Origin: Halomonas sp. 54_146
GTDB taxonomy: Bacteria; Pseudomonadota; Gammaproteobacteria; Pseudomonadales; Halomonadaceae
Assembly (NCBI RefSeq): GCF_001507855.1
Contig: NZ_LGEN01000016.1
Coordinates: forward strand, 1-64,000
DNA length: 64,000 nucleotides
Direction: 5' to 3'
How positions within the stretch are numbered: position 1 is the first letter of the stretch; every line of letters starts with the position of its first letter. Shown here piece after piece: positions 1 to 8,081 of this stretch. Both the position numbers and the translations under genes were made by a program. The notes under the pieces were generated by a model that saw only the letters and a list, made by a program, of their open reading frames with translations, did no database searches and had not been told where the DNA came from.

Positions 1-98
1 CATTCCCTCGGGCAGTCGTCTTGGAAGCAGAAACCAGGAAGGTAACGACCTGGGAATCCGCCACTACCATCTCTGATTTAGTGGTCGGAGGATGTCAA
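1..98 (+). mobile_element. Right end of an IS200/IS605-family element (tnpB 3' tail / omegaRNA region), truncated by the window edge
   Basis: The first 98 bases resemble the 3' end of IS605/IS1341-type elements. There is a small hairpin (arms 34-38 and 49-53), the phrase gggaatcc at 52-59, then a hairpin with arms 61-66 and 79-84, and finally ggaggatgtcaa at 87-98. In such elements this region overlaps the end of tnpB and forms the omegaRNA scaffold, and the hairpin is the TnpA recognition end. An open frame from base 1 stops at 43-45 and could be the TnpB C-terminus, but too little remains to identify it. The assignment rests on remembered family sequence patterns. Whether the element is intact lies outside the window. 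Confidence 0.55.
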
Positions 99-115
99 TG
101 AGACCTTCCTAGCGT

Positions 116-850
116 TTACGCCTCACTAGATGCGGGTAGTTCACCGCTGTGATAGACGTTTTGCACGTCGTCCAGGTCATTTAGCATGCCCAGGAATTTC
201 TCAAACATCGCCACGTCGTCGCCTTCAACCGGCGTGGTGGTTTGCGGCAGAAACTGAATCTCGTCAGCCTCAAAGTCAATTTCACCGAAGGTGTCTAACA
301 GCGCCTGCTTGGCTTTGGCGTAATCGGTGTGCGGGGCGAAAACGGTAATGCGCCCGGCTTCTTGTTCAATGTCGGTGACGTCCACATCGGCTTCCATCAG
401 CGCTTCCAGCACGGCTTCTTCGTCGCTGCCGGTAAACGAGAAAATGGCGCAGTGGTCGAACATATGGCTGACGCTGCCGGGGGTGCCAATCTTGCTTTTG
501 GTTTTGGTAAAGCAGCCGCGTACATCGCCAAACGTGCGGTTAGGGTTGTCGGTAAGGCAGTCGACAATCACCATCACATTGCCGGGGCCAAAGCCTTCGT
601 AGCGGGCGGCAGAAAAGTCTTCACCGCCGGCACCGCTGGCTTTATCTAGCGCTTTATCAATAACGTGGGAAGGCACCTGATCTTTTTTCGCCCGTTCCAT
701 CAAGCCGCGCAGTGCCAGGTTGCCATTGGGGTCGCTGCCACCGGCTTTGGCGCAAACGTAAATTTCACGTCCATATTTGCTGTAGACCTTGGTCTTCGCA
801 TCGGCCGTTTTGGCCATGGATTCCTTACGGTTCTGAAAAGCCCTACCCAT
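116..850 (-). CDS. YebC/PmpR-family DNA-binding regulator (YeeN-like)
   Basis: The 244-residue product is a TACO1/YebC family protein. Family members bind DNA or nascent translation complexes and are annotated as regulators; some relieve ribosome stalling at proline stretches. The start at 848-850 gives MGRAFQNRK, as in the YeeN branch. The conserved segments [10 protein letters not shown] and [17 protein letters not shown] follow, then the RYEGFGPGN block near residue 85. An upstream in-frame ATG at 1018 would add 56 residues with no family similarity, so it was rejected. The stop codon lies only about 18 bp from the IS605-type end, so the insertion may have replaced the original downstream region. 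No terminator is visible after the gene. The exact regulatory role is unknown. Confidence 0.85.
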   Translation of the reverse strand: MGRAFQNRKESMAKTADAKTKVYSKYGREIYVCAKAGGSDPNGNLALRGLMERAKKDQVPSHVIDKALDKASGAGGEDFSAARYEGFGPGNVMVIVDCLTDNPNRTFGDVRGCFTKTKSKIGTPGSVSHMFDHCAIFSFTGSDEEAVLEALMEADVDVTDIEQEAGRITVFAPHTDYAKAKQALLDTFGEIDFEADEIQFLPQTTTPVEGDDVAMFEKFLGMLNDLDDVQNVYHSGELPASSEA

Positions 851-873
851 GTTGCCGTCCTGTATTATCCATA

Positions 874-907
874 CGCCCCTTGCCTTGAGCGGCGGGGCGG
901 TTTTTTT
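874..907 (+). terminator. Possible intrinsic terminator reading rightward, upstream of the YebC-like gene
   Basis: A GC-rich hairpin (arms 874-879 and 894-899) is followed by g and seven T on the plus strand. It sits in the 5' leader of the minus-strand YebC-like gene, and no plus-strand gene ends here. It might stop readthrough from the IS element or an antisense transcript, or it may be fortuitous. Confidence 0.4.
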
Positions 908-1077
908 GAGAAGAGTTAACGTTAAAAGAGATAAATGAGCGGAAAAAGCAAATTTTACCCAACAGCGTACCATGCTAACAGCGTTATTTAAGCGGCTTGC
1001 CGAAGAGAAGCGTTCCATCGCGTATACTGGCGGTTTGCCTGCTTAGGCTGACATTAAACCTTCAGGAAGAAACCGGT

Positions 1078-1695
1078 ATGCCTTTATCACTCTGGCTATC
1101 ATTAGCCGCCATCTGTGCCATGGGCGCTATGTCGCCGGGCCCTAGCCTGGCGCTGGTGCTGCGCCATACCTTAGGCGGAGGGCGTTTTAACGGCATGATC
1201 GCGGGGGTATTTCATGCCGCTGGCGTTGGCTTTTATGCGTTACTGACCGTTTGGGGGCTGGGGGCATTAATCGCCGGTTTTCCGCTGCTGTTTCAACTGA
1301 TTACCTGGTGCGGTGCGGCCTATTTGGCGTGGCTGGGGTTTAAAGCGCTGCGGGCTGGTAAAGCGGGTGCCTTAGCGCCTAATGCGATTACCACTCATCG
1401 CGGGCAGGCTGCCAAAGAGGGCGTGCTGGTAGCGCTTGGCAACCCTAAGCTGATCCTGTTTTTTATCGCGCTGCTGAGCCAGTTTGTAACGCCGGAGATG
1501 AGCGCGCTGGCAAAAGCGATTATTGTGTTAACAGCGATGATTATTGACGGGGCATGGTACGTGCTGGTCGCCATGGTGCTGTCACACTCACGTATTTTGC
1601 CCTGGCTGCAGCAGCGCGCGCATTGGGTTAACCGCATAACGGGCGTGCTGTTAATTGCGCTGGCGTTAAGAGTGGTCGCTGGGCCGCTGGTGTAA
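1078..1695 (+). CDS. LysE/RhtB-family amino acid exporter
   Basis: The 205-residue integral membrane protein has the LysE/RhtB arrangement of about six hydrophobic helices. The family signature GAMSPGPSLALVLRHTLGGG occurs near residues 16-35. Members export amino acids such as homoserine, threonine or lysine across the inner membrane; the substrate cannot be read from sequence. The ATG at 1078 follows an AGGAAGAAACC leader and begins the first helix. An earlier in-frame ATG at 997 would add a non-hydrophobic extension and was not used. The gene is monocistronic in appearance, with a hairpin at 1709-1728 before the next gene. Confidence 0.85.
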   Translation: MPLSLWLSLAAICAMGAMSPGPSLALVLRHTLGGGRFNGMIAGVFHAAGVGFYALLTVWGLGALIAGFPLLFQLITWCGAAYLAWLGFKALRAGKAGALAPNAITTHRGQAAKEGVLVALGNPKLILFFIALLSQFVTPEMSALAKAIIVLTAMIIDGAWYVLVAMVLSHSRILPWLQQRAHWVNRITGVLLIALALRVVAGPLV

Positions 1696-1708
1696 AAAGT
1701 GCTGCCGT

Positions 1709-1740
1709 GGCATGGTAATCGCCATGCCGTTTGGGTTTTT
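1709..1740 (+). terminator. Hairpin with T-rich tail after the LysE-type gene
   Basis: Arms ggcatgg (1709-1715) and ccatgcc (1722-1728) enclose a six-base loop and are followed by a T/G-rich run ending in five T at 1736-1740. This lies just before the glutathione peroxidase start and probably separates the two transcription units. Confidence 0.5.
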
Positions 1741-1750
1741 GTGGGGCTGA

Positions 1751-2239
1751 ATGATGCAAATTTACGACCAAGACTGCTATACCCACCAAGGGAAGCCGTT
1801 TAACCTGCGAGCGCTGCGCGGCCAAGTGCTGCTGGTGGTGAACGTGGCCAGCCAGTGCGGTTTTACCCCGCAGTTAAGCGAGCTTGAAACCCTCTTTCAG
1901 CGCTACCGGGACCGTGGTTTCACCGTGCTTGGGTTTCCGTGCAACCAGTTTGGCAAGCAGTCGCCAGAAAGCGCAGAGGCGTTTTGTACCTTCGGCGAGA
2001 CGCAGTTCGGCGTTACCTTCCCTCTTATGGAAAAAGTAAACGTCAACGGCGGCAATGCGCACCCGCTATTTGTGTGGCTCAAAGGGGAAGCGCCGGGCGT
2101 GTTGGGCACAAAAGCGATTAAATGGAATTTCACCAAATTCTTGATTGGCCGCGATGGCAAGGTCATCGCCCGCTTTGGGCCTCGCGACCATGGCCGCCCG
2201 CTACGATTGGCGTTAGAAGAAGCCTTAGACGCGCAGTAG
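1751..2239 (+). CDS. Glutathione peroxidase family (thiol peroxidase, Cys type)
   Basis: The 162-residue protein has the complete glutathione peroxidase core. The motif NVASQCGFTP places the peroxidatic residue at Cys36, encoded by an ordinary cysteine codon rather than selenocysteine. The Gln-bearing GFPCNQFG segment and the WNFTKF motif supply the other active-site residues. Bacterial Cys-type members reduce hydrogen peroxide and organic peroxides, often with thioredoxin rather than glutathione. Two consecutive ATG codons occur at 1751 and 1754 and either may start translation. There is no signal peptide, so a cytoplasmic antioxidant role is likely. Confidence 0.9.
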   Translation: MMQIYDQDCYTHQGKPFNLRALRGQVLLVVNVASQCGFTPQLSELETLFQRYRDRGFTVLGFPCNQFGKQSPESAEAFCTFGETQFGVTFPLMEKVNVNGGNAHPLFVWLKGEAPGVLGTKAIKWNFTKFLIGRDGKVIARFGPRDHGRPLRLALEEALDAQ

Positions 2240-2274
2240 TCGCTAACTGATCATCTCTACCACATCCACATCTG

Positions 2275-2661
2275 CTAAAGCACTTCACCACGCGCCACCA
2301 TGACTCTGCCCATAAGCTCGCTCCAACGATGGCGCACCATCATGGTGGTTAGCCCCGAAAACAGCGCCCAGCTTTTACGCCGCCAGCCTTTCAAGCGCAG
2401 GTTATGGCTCACCAACTGCTGCATCAATTTGTAATCATTGAATTTTCGCCACTCGCTAGCAATCGATAGCTGATGGCGGGACATAACCGGCGCTAGTTCT
2501 AAGCGGAACATCCACTCAAGCTCGTTAAGCGTCATATCGTGGCGCTGCACTACCTCAACCATCTGGGCGTAGTCACGCTCGCTGGGTTCGCGGTCAAGCC
2601 ACAGCGGGGCTAACGCTAGCCAAAGATCGCCGCGTTCATCTACTAGCTGCTGTGCATTCAT
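2275..2661 (-). CDS. Small conserved protein, DUF7079-like
   Basis: This 128-residue soluble protein is rich in tryptophan and arginine, without signal peptide or membrane segment. It has the pattern of the short DUF7079 group: an N-terminal WLALAPLWLD block followed by tandem helices containing LNELEWMFRLELAPV. That match is from memory and is tentative. No catalytic motif is visible. The start at 2659-2661 is preceded by a GAGG ribosome binding site. It is convergent with the peroxidase gene, with a 35-base gap. Function unknown. Confidence 0.65.
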   Translation of the reverse strand: MNAQQLVDERGDLWLALAPLWLDREPSERDYAQMVEVVQRHDMTLNELEWMFRLELAPVMSRHQLSIASEWRKFNDYKLMQQLVSHNLRLKGWRRKSWALFSGLTTMMVRHRWSELMGRVMVARGEVL

Positions 2662-2719
2662 GGTTGCCTCGGTAGGATATAAGTATTCGAGACGCTATCG
2701 TGACGCGAAAGCTCCTGAG

Positions 2720-2773
2720 GCTCAAGAGTGAACAGGAGCTCAAGAGTGAACAGCGGCTCAAGAGCGGACAGGA
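2720..2773. repeat. 18-bp tandem repeat, three copies
   Basis: The unit gctcaagagtgaacagga at 2720-2737 recurs at 2738-2755 and 2756-2773 with one to three changes. It lies between the DUF7079-like gene and fabV. Confidence 0.85.
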
Positions 2774-2919
2774 TGCACAGAGACCGCTAGAATACCCCCA
2801 CTGAGTAATAACATAGCGATAACAGTGCTGTGTCGCTAAGTTGGTTATTAAAAGCCTGCTGTCAAAAGCCTGTCTTTAAGAACAGTTAAAACCAAATATA
2901 TTTAATAACGAGGTTCAAT

Positions 2920-4131
2920 GTGATTATTAAACCCAAAGTGCGCGGCTTTATTTGTACCACTACTCATCCTGTCGGCTGCGAACAGAACGTCCGTGAGCAG
3001 ATTGAAGCGACCCGTGCCCGCGGCTTGGATAAACAAGCGGGCCCGAAAAAGGTGCTCGTTATCGGTGCTTCGAGTGGTTATGGCCTGGCGGCGCGGATTA
3101 CCGCGGCGTTTGGTTACGGTGCCGACACGCTGGGCATTTTCTTTGAAAAGCCGGCCACCGAAACCAAGCCTGGCACGGCAGGTTGGTATAACACGGCGGC
3201 CTTCGATAAGTTTGCCAAGCAGGAAGGCCTTTACAGCAAGTCGATTAACGGCGATGCGTTCTCCAATGAAGCGCGTGAGAAAGCCATTGAGCTGATTAAG
3301 CAAGACATGGGCGAGATTGACCTGGTCGTTTACTCGCTGGCCTCGCCAGTGCGTAAGCTGCCGGATACGGGCGAAGTGAAGCGCTCAAGCCTGAAGCCGA
3401 TTGGTGAAACCTACCGCGCGACCGCCATCGACACCAACAAAGACGCCATTATCGAAGCGGAAGTTGAGCCTGCCACCCAGCAAGAAATCGACGACACCAT
3501 TACCGTGATGGGCGGCGAAGACTGGGAGCTGTGGATGGCGGCGCTCGACCAAGCCGGTGTGCTGGCAAAAGGTGCGCGCAGCGTGGCGTTTAGCTATATC
3601 GGCACTGAAATCACCTGGCCGATCTATTGGCACGGCGCACTGGGTAAAGCCAAGGAAGACCTTGACCGCGCAGCGGCAGCGATTGACACCAAACTGAAAG
3701 AGACCGGTGGCGGTGCCAACGTGGCAGTGCTCAAATCTGTGGTCACCCAGGCGAGCGCTGCGATCCCTGTGATGCCGCTGTATATCGCCATGGTGTACCG
3801 GATCATGAAAGAGCAGGGCCTGCATGAGGGCACGATTGACCAGTTGAATCGTCTATTTGGCGAGCAGCTCTACTCGGCAGAAGGTCTACGCGGTGAGTTC
3901 ACCACCGATGAAGTGGGACGCCTGCGCCTGGATGACTGGGAGCTTCGCGATGACGTTCAGCAAGCCTGTCAGGATTTATGGCCGCAAGTCACCACCGAAA
4001 ACCTTTTCGACATTACCGACTATGCTGGTTATAAGCACGAATTCTTGAAGCTCTTCGGCTTTGAGCGTGACGATGTCGATTACGATGCCGACGTCAATCC
4101 AGAAGTTACCTTTGATGTCGTGAATCTGTAA
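2920..4131 (+). CDS. fabV: Trans-2-enoyl-ACP/CoA reductase (NADH)
   Basis: The 403-residue protein catalyses the last, NADH-dependent reduction step of fatty acid elongation. FabV is a long-chain SDR variant distinct from FabI and characteristically insensitive to triclosan. The N-terminal Rossmann motif [14 protein letters not shown] lies at residues 47-60. The diagnostic Tyr-X8-Lys catalytic pair is Tyr236 and Lys245 in [18 protein letters not shown]. The length matches the family (about 400). Translation starts at GTG 2920; no longer open extension exists. The gene is preceded by a 258-bp spacer containing an 18-bp repeat array, and the small membrane-protein gene follows after 54 bases. 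Confidence 0.95.
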   Translation: MIIKPKVRGFICTTTHPVGCEQNVREQIEATRARGLDKQAGPKKVLVIGASSGYGLAARITAAFGYGADTLGIFFEKPATETKPGTAGWYNTAAFDKFAKQEGLYSKSINGDAFSNEAREKAIELIKQDMGEIDLVVYSLASPVRKLPDTGEVKRSSLKPIGETYRATAIDTNKDAIIEAEVEPATQQEIDDTITVMGGEDWELWMAALDQAGVLAKGARSVAFSYIGTEITWPIYWHGALGKAKEDLDRAAAAIDTKLKETGGGANVAVLKSVVTQASAAIPVMPLYIAMVYRIMKEQGLHEGTIDQLNRLFGEQLYSAEGLRGEFTTDEVGRLRLDDWELRDDVQQACQDLWPQVTTENLFDITDYAGYKHEFLKLFGFERDDVDYDADVNPEVTFDVVNL

Positions 4132-4185
4132 GCCATTCACCCAGGCGGTAACACGCCCTATGCGACCGGAACGCGGGAGGTGTTT

Positions 4186-4401
4186 ATGGATACTAGGGAA
4201 AGCAAAACACCGGAAGAGCAGAAGCACCATATACTCACTGAACGGATACCCGAGGATTTTGAAACCTCAAAACCGCACCTTCAGCCTGAAGCTAAAAAGC
4301 GACCAGACGGGCTTTATAAGCTGCTACCGCTGGTGGTAATTATCCTGGGGGTCATTGTGGTGGGTATTATCGTGTTGGGCATTATTAATCGCGGCAACTA
4401 G
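4186..4401 (+). CDS. Small single-helix membrane protein
   Basis: This 71-residue protein has a charged, proline-containing N-terminal half (about residues 1-45). One strongly hydrophobic segment follows, starting LLPLVVIILGVIVVGIIV, and the short tail INRGN ends the protein. A clear GGGAGG ribosome binding site at 4175-4180 supports the ATG at 4186 rather than the GTG at 4180. It follows fabV on the same strand and may be co-transcribed. No family is recognised; a role at the inner membrane is an inference from the helix. Confidence 0.65.
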   Translation: MDTRESKTPEEQKHHILTERIPEDFETSKPHLQPEAKKRPDGLYKLLPLVVIILGVIVVGIIVLGIINRGN

Positions 4402-4421
4402 CGCTTAATTGTTCCCCAATA

Positions 4422-4457
4422 CGTTCTCTAATCCGTTCTTTGAGACGTTCTCTAATA
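4422..4457. repeat. 12-bp degenerate tandem repeat, three copies
   Basis: The units cgttctctaatc (4422-4433), cgttctttgaga (4434-4445) and cgttctctaata (4446-4457) run head to tail, 20 bases after the small membrane-protein gene. Confidence 0.7.
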
Positions 4458-4484
4458 CACGCGTTAACACATGCATTACTTTTC

Positions 4485-4503
4485 GCCGGGCCCTGCGCCC
4501 GGC
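4485..4503 (+). terminator. GC-rich hairpin upstream of astC
   Basis: Arms gccgggc (4485-4491) and gcccggc (4497-4503) enclose a five-base loop, followed by the weakly T-rich aatttcatttt. It probably ends the fabV/small-protein transcript; the T tract is imperfect. Confidence 0.4.
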
Positions 4504-4573
4504 AATTTCATTTTCACTGCTGCCTGGCGTGTTTCGCGCAGGGCTTACAACGCTGCCATCCTGTTCGCAATTG

Positions 4574-4592
4574 GGTAAGATGATTCATTACC
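4574..4592. promoter_or_regulatory. Short inverted repeat upstream of the ast operon (possible regulator site)
   Basis: Arms ggtaa and ttacc flank gatgattca about 55 bases before astC. The core attcatta loosely recalls an ArgR half-site, and ast operons are known to respond to ArgR in other bacteria. The match is weak. Confidence 0.25.
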
Positions 4593-4644
4593 TACGCCAC
4601 CCGTATACCGATTTTATTGCTTACTCCACTGGAGGTACTGCCCC

Positions 4645-5859
4645 ATGAGCCACACCCCAAGCCGTCAAGATTACGACCACTACATGACGCCCAACTACGC
4701 GCCGCAGCAGGTCATTCCAGTGCGTGGTGAAGGTAGCCGCTTGTGGGACCAAGAAGGGCGCGAATATATCGATTTCGCTGGTGGCATCGCGGTTAATTCC
4801 CTTGGCCATTGCCACCCGGTGCTGGTCAATGCGCTGAAAGAGCAGGGCGAAAAGCTGTGGCACCTTTCCAACGTGTTCACCAACGAGCCTGCGCTGAAGC
4901 TGGCCAAGACGCTGGTCGAGCGCACCTTCGCCGACAAAGTGTTCCTGTGTTCTTCTGGTGGTGAAGCCAACGAAGCCGCGCTGAAGCTGGCACGGCGCTG
5001 GGCAGTGGATAATTACGGTGAACAGAAAGATAAAATTATCTCGTTCTACCAGTCCTTTCACGGGCGCACTTTCTTCACCGTCAGCGTGGGCGGCCAGCCC
5101 AAGTATTCTCAAGGCTTTGGCCCGGTGCCGGGCGGTATTTTGCACGCCAACTACAACGACCTGGAAAGCGTGCGCGCACTGGTGGGCGACGACACCTGCG
5201 CCATTATGGTTGAGCCCATGCAGGGCGAGGGTGGCATCGTGCCCGGCACGCAAGCCTTCCTCCAAGGGCTGCGCGACCTGTGCGATGAACACAACGCCCT
5301 GCTGATTTTTGACGAAGTGCAAACCGGCGTTGGCCGCAGCGGTGAACTCTACGCTTATAAGAACGTCGGCATTACCCCGGATATCCTGACCAGCGCCAAA
5401 TCGCTGGGTGGCGGCTTCCCCATTGGTGCCATGTTAGCGACCGATGCCGTGGCGAAATCGCTGGTTGTCGGTACGCATGGTTCCACCTACGGAGGAAATG
5501 CGTTGGCGTCAGCAGTGGCGCTAGCAGCGGTTGAGTTTATCGACACCCCCGAGGTGCTTGAAGGCGTGAAAAAGCGTCACGATCTGTTCCGCGAGCACTT
5601 AGAAACCATCAACCGCAAGCACGGCGTGTTCAAAGAGATTCGCGGTATGGGCCTGCTGATGGGTGCCCAGATGTCGGATGCCTATGAAGGCCGCGCCAAA
5701 GACATTCTGCCGCTCGCGATTGAAGAAGGCTTGATGGCGCTGATTGCCGGGCCGAACGTGCTGCGTATGGCACCTTCTCTGGTTATTCCTGAAGCGGATA
5801 TCGCCGAAGGCATGGCCCGTTTAGAGCGCGCTATTGAGCGGTTAGTTGCGGCCGCATGA
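4645..5859 (+). CDS. astC: Succinylornithine / acetylornithine aminotransferase
   Basis: The 404-residue class III PLP-dependent aminotransferase performs step three of the arginine succinyltransferase (AST) pathway. It moves the delta-amino group of N2-succinylornithine to 2-oxoglutarate and can also act on acetylornithine. The PLP lysine is Lys252 in [14 protein letters not shown]. Asp223 in IFDEVQTG contacts the pyridine nitrogen, and [12 protein letters not shown] (103-114) binds the phosphate. The ATG at 4645 follows a GGAGG site. Assignment to AstC rather than biosynthetic ArgD rests on its position as first gene of the aruFG-astD-astB cluster. Confidence 0.93.
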   Translation: MSHTPSRQDYDHYMTPNYAPQQVIPVRGEGSRLWDQEGREYIDFAGGIAVNSLGHCHPVLVNALKEQGEKLWHLSNVFTNEPALKLAKTLVERTFADKVFLCSSGGEANEAALKLARRWAVDNYGEQKDKIISFYQSFHGRTFFTVSVGGQPKYSQGFGPVPGGILHANYNDLESVRALVGDDTCAIMVEPMQGEGGIVPGTQAFLQGLRDLCDEHNALLIFDEVQTGVGRSGELYAYKNVGITPDILTSAKSLGGGFPIGAMLATDAVAKSLVVGTHGSTYGGNALASAVALAAVEFIDTPEVLEGVKKRHDLFREHLETINRKHGVFKEIRGMGLLMGAQMSDAYEGRAKDILPLAIEEGLMALIAGPNVLRMAPSLVIPEADIAEGMARLERAIERLVAAA

Positions 5860-5895
5860 GTCTAAACGCTGCGTTATCCGAGGGAGGCGTCGAGG

Positions 5896-6975
5896 ATGCT
5901 GCTAGTTCGACCCGTTAAGGCGTCTGATCTCAACGCGCTAGCGACGTTGGCGGAGCACGCGGTGCCTAGGCTCACCAACTTGCCTGCGGATCGTGAGCGG
6001 CTTCAGGAGCGCATCGCGCGCTCCCAGGCGGCCTTTAACGGCAACGTTGAGTTTCCTGAAAACGAGCACTATACGTTTGTTCTGGCCGACGATTCTTGTG
6101 ATGACGACTCTTGCGATGAAGTGTTAGGAACAGCGACCATTCGCGCTCAAGCGGGCGCCAATGAGGCTTATTACACCTATCGCCAGGAAACGCTTATTCA
6201 CGCCTCACAGCAGCTCAATGTACGCCGTGAAGTGCAAACGCTAGCGCTTTCCCATGAAGTGTCGGCTGCCACCCTGCTGTGCGCTTTCTCGCTTAACCCT
6301 CGCTATAAAGGCACCCACGCGGAAAGCCTTTTGCGCCGTGCGCGGCTAATGTTTATCGCCCAGTACCCTGAGCGCTTTTCGCGCATTCTGGCGGTGGCGT
6401 TTCCTGGTTACTTGGATACCCGCAGCGAATCGCCGTTCTGGGAGAGCGTCGGGCGGCACTTTTTTGCCCGCAGTTTTCAGGAGATGAATCATATTGCCGG
6501 GGTACGCTCGAAAAGCTTTATTGCCGAAGTGATGCCGCAGTTTCCACTTTATTTGCCGCTGCTTACGCCCCAGGCACGGGCGGCCATCGGCCGAGAACAC
6601 CCCGCCCACCAAGAGGCGCTGGCCGAAATGCTGGCCGAAGGCTTTGTGCGCTCGCGCCATGTGGATATTTTCGACGCCGGGCCGATTGTCAAAGCCGAAC
6701 GCGAGCGGCTGGAAACCTGCCGCCGCGCTGCCTGGCACCCGGTGCGCATTCGCCCTGAACACACCTTGATTGATGCTGAGCCCGCGCTGGTCGCCAATCA
6801 AAAACTGGGCGAGTTCCGTTGCATTGTGGCGCGCTATGCGTTGTCTCCCACGGGGCAGCTAATGCTTTCAGCAGAGCACGCCGCGCGGCTGGGTGTTACG
6901 GAAGGGCGGGCGGTGCTCGCCGCGCCACTGGCGTTACCTGCCGCGGTGGACGCGTTTGATGAAGGAGACTTGTAA
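5896..6975 (+). CDS. aruF: Arginine N-succinyltransferase, subunit AruF
   Basis: This 359-residue protein is one subunit of the heteromeric arginine/ornithine succinyltransferase that opens the AST pathway by succinylating the alpha-amino group of arginine. AruF and AruG are paralogues in the GNAT fold. Family landmarks include the N-terminal LVRPVKASDLNAL, LCAFSLNPRYKGTHAESLLRR, SPFWESVGRHFF and FIAEVMPQFPLYLPLL. Two-subunit enzymes are typical of Pseudomonas-type pathways; enterics use a single AstA. An in-frame 15-bp duplication gives DDSCDDDSCD at residues 65-74, within a variable loop. The stop codon overlaps the aruG start by one base, so translation is probably coupled. Confidence 0.93.
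   Translation: MLLVRPVKASDLNALATLAEHAVPRLTNLPADRERLQERIARSQAAFNGNVEFPENEHYTFVLADDSCDDDSCDEVLGTATIRAQAGANEAYYTYRQETLIHASQQLNVRREVQTLALSHEVSAATLLCAFSLNPRYKGTHAESLLRRARLMFIAQYPERFSRILAVAFPGYLDTRSESPFWESVGRHFFARSFQEMNHIAGVRSKSFIAEVMPQFPLYLPLLTPQARAAIGREHPAHQEALAEMLAEGFVRSRHVDIFDAGPIVKAERERLETCRRAAWHPVRIRPEHTLIDAEPALVANQKLGEFRCIVARYALSPTGQLMLSAEHAARLGVTEGRAVLAAPLALPAAVDAFDEGDL
6088..6117. repeat. 15-bp in-frame tandem duplication inside aruF
   Basis: Two adjacent units, gacgattcttgtgat (6088-6102) and gacgactcttgcgat (6103-6117), each encode Asp-Asp-Ser-Cys-Asp and differ only at two third positions. Confidence 0.85.
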
Positions 6976-8006
6976 TGCGCATTCGACCCATTGCCCGTGA
7001 TGATGTAGATGGGCTCCAGGCGCTTGCGCAACAGGCAGGCGTGGGGTTTACCTCACTGCCCGATAACCGCGAGTTTCTAGCCGGTAAGATTGACGCTGCC
7101 GTCAGCGCTTTTGAAGAGCGCACTCCCGTTGATGACCGCCTCTACTTCTTTGTACTAGAAGATGAAACAAGCGGTGAGCTGGCGGGCTGCTGCGCTATTG
7201 AAGGCCAAGTAGGCCGTGAAGTGCCGTTTTACAACTACCGATTGGGTAGGCTGGCGCACTCCTCGGTTCAGCTGGATCTACACCGCACTATTGATACGCT
7301 GTTCTTAAGCTCTGACCATACCGGCGACGCTGAAGTATGCTCGCTGTTTTTGCGCCCGGAGTATCGCGGTGAAGCCAACAAGCACCTGCGTAATGGTGCG
7401 CTGCTCTCCAAGGCGCGCTGGCTGTTTATTGCCCAGTTTCGCGACCGCTTTCCTGCCAAAGTGTTGGCGGAAATGCGTGGCGTGTTTGATGACAACAACA
7501 TCAGCCCCTTCTGGGAAAGCCTGGGCAAACACTTCTTTCCCATGGATTTTAACGAAGCCGACCGGCTAACCGGCTTGGGGCAGAAGAGCTTTATTGGCGA
7601 GCTGATGCCAAAGTTTCCCATCTACACCACCTTTATGGCCGACGAGGCGCGAGCCTGTATAGGCCAGGTGCATCGCCACACCCGCCCAGCGTTGGAAATG
7701 CTCAAAAAAGAGGGCCTACGCTGGGAGGGCTATATCGATATTTTCGACGGAGGCCCCACGGTAGAAGCGTACATTGATGATGTGAGCGCCATTCGCAGCT
7801 CACGGCTCTGTCAGGTGGAAGTATCTGCCGGTGCTTGCGAAGAGAGCGTTAGTCGCTGGCTGGCGGCCACCACCCACATGCTGAGCTTTACCGCCAGCTG
7901 GGTAGGCCGCGCGCCCACGGAAGATAACACCATCGTGCTTAACGAGCAGGAAGCAAACCGCTTAGGCGTTGCCACTGGCGATACCCTACGGCTACTCGAG
8001 ACCTAA
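6975..8006 (+). CDS. aruG: Arginine N-succinyltransferase, subunit AruG
   Basis: The 343-residue second subunit of arginine/ornithine succinyltransferase is clearly paralogous to AruF. It shares MRIRPIARDDVDGLQALA at the start, FLRPEYRGEANKHLRNGALLS, SPFWESLGKHFFPMDF and FIGELMPKFPIYTTFM. It starts at the ATG overlapping the aruF stop (taATG at 6973-6977). The product combines with AruF to use succinyl-CoA and arginine in the cytoplasm. A 15-bp repeat pair starts two bases before its stop codon. The gap to astD is 75 bases, but the same-strand arrangement suggests one operon. Confidence 0.93.
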   Translation: MRIRPIARDDVDGLQALAQQAGVGFTSLPDNREFLAGKIDAAVSAFEERTPVDDRLYFFVLEDETSGELAGCCAIEGQVGREVPFYNYRLGRLAHSSVQLDLHRTIDTLFLSSDHTGDAEVCSLFLRPEYRGEANKHLRNGALLSKARWLFIAQFRDRFPAKVLAEMRGVFDDNNISPFWESLGKHFFPMDFNEADRLTGLGQKSFIGELMPKFPIYTTFMADEARACIGQVHRHTRPALEMLKKEGLRWEGYIDIFDGGPTVEAYIDDVSAIRSSRLCQVEVSAGACEESVSRWLAATTHMLSFTASWVGRAPTEDNTIVLNEQEANRLGVATGDTLRLLET

Positions 8007-8040
8007 GTCTTTAAAACCTAGATCCTTAAAACCCAAGCCC
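8002..8040. repeat. 15-bp tandem repeat spanning the aruG stop codon
   Basis: The units cctaagtctttaaaa (8002-8016) and cctagatccttaaaa (8017-8031), followed by a partial third copy, begin at the TAA stop of aruG (8004-8006). Confidence 0.75.
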
Positions 8041-8081
8041 GTACGCACATGCGCCACTATGTACATGGCAAGGAGAAAACA

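Noticed and set aside
851-1018. 56-residue N-terminal extension of the YebC-like protein
   Set aside because: It crosses the GC hairpin and T run and has no family similarity; MGRAF is the conserved start.
997-1077. Longer N-terminus for the LysE-type exporter
   Set aside because: The extension is polar, lacks a ribosome site and does not resemble the family; the ATG at 1078 starts directly at the first helix.
1751-2239. Possible selenocysteine glutathione peroxidase
   Set aside because: The peroxidatic residue is encoded by a normal Cys codon and no in-frame TGA interrupts the gene.
4409-4648. 79-codon open frame before astC
   Set aside because: It runs through a tandem repeat and a hairpin, has no ribosome site or recognisable protein pattern, and overlaps the astC start region.
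4621-5322. Long antisense open frame opposite astC
   Set aside because: It is a GC-codon shadow of a well-supported aminotransferase; no ribosome site or family pattern.
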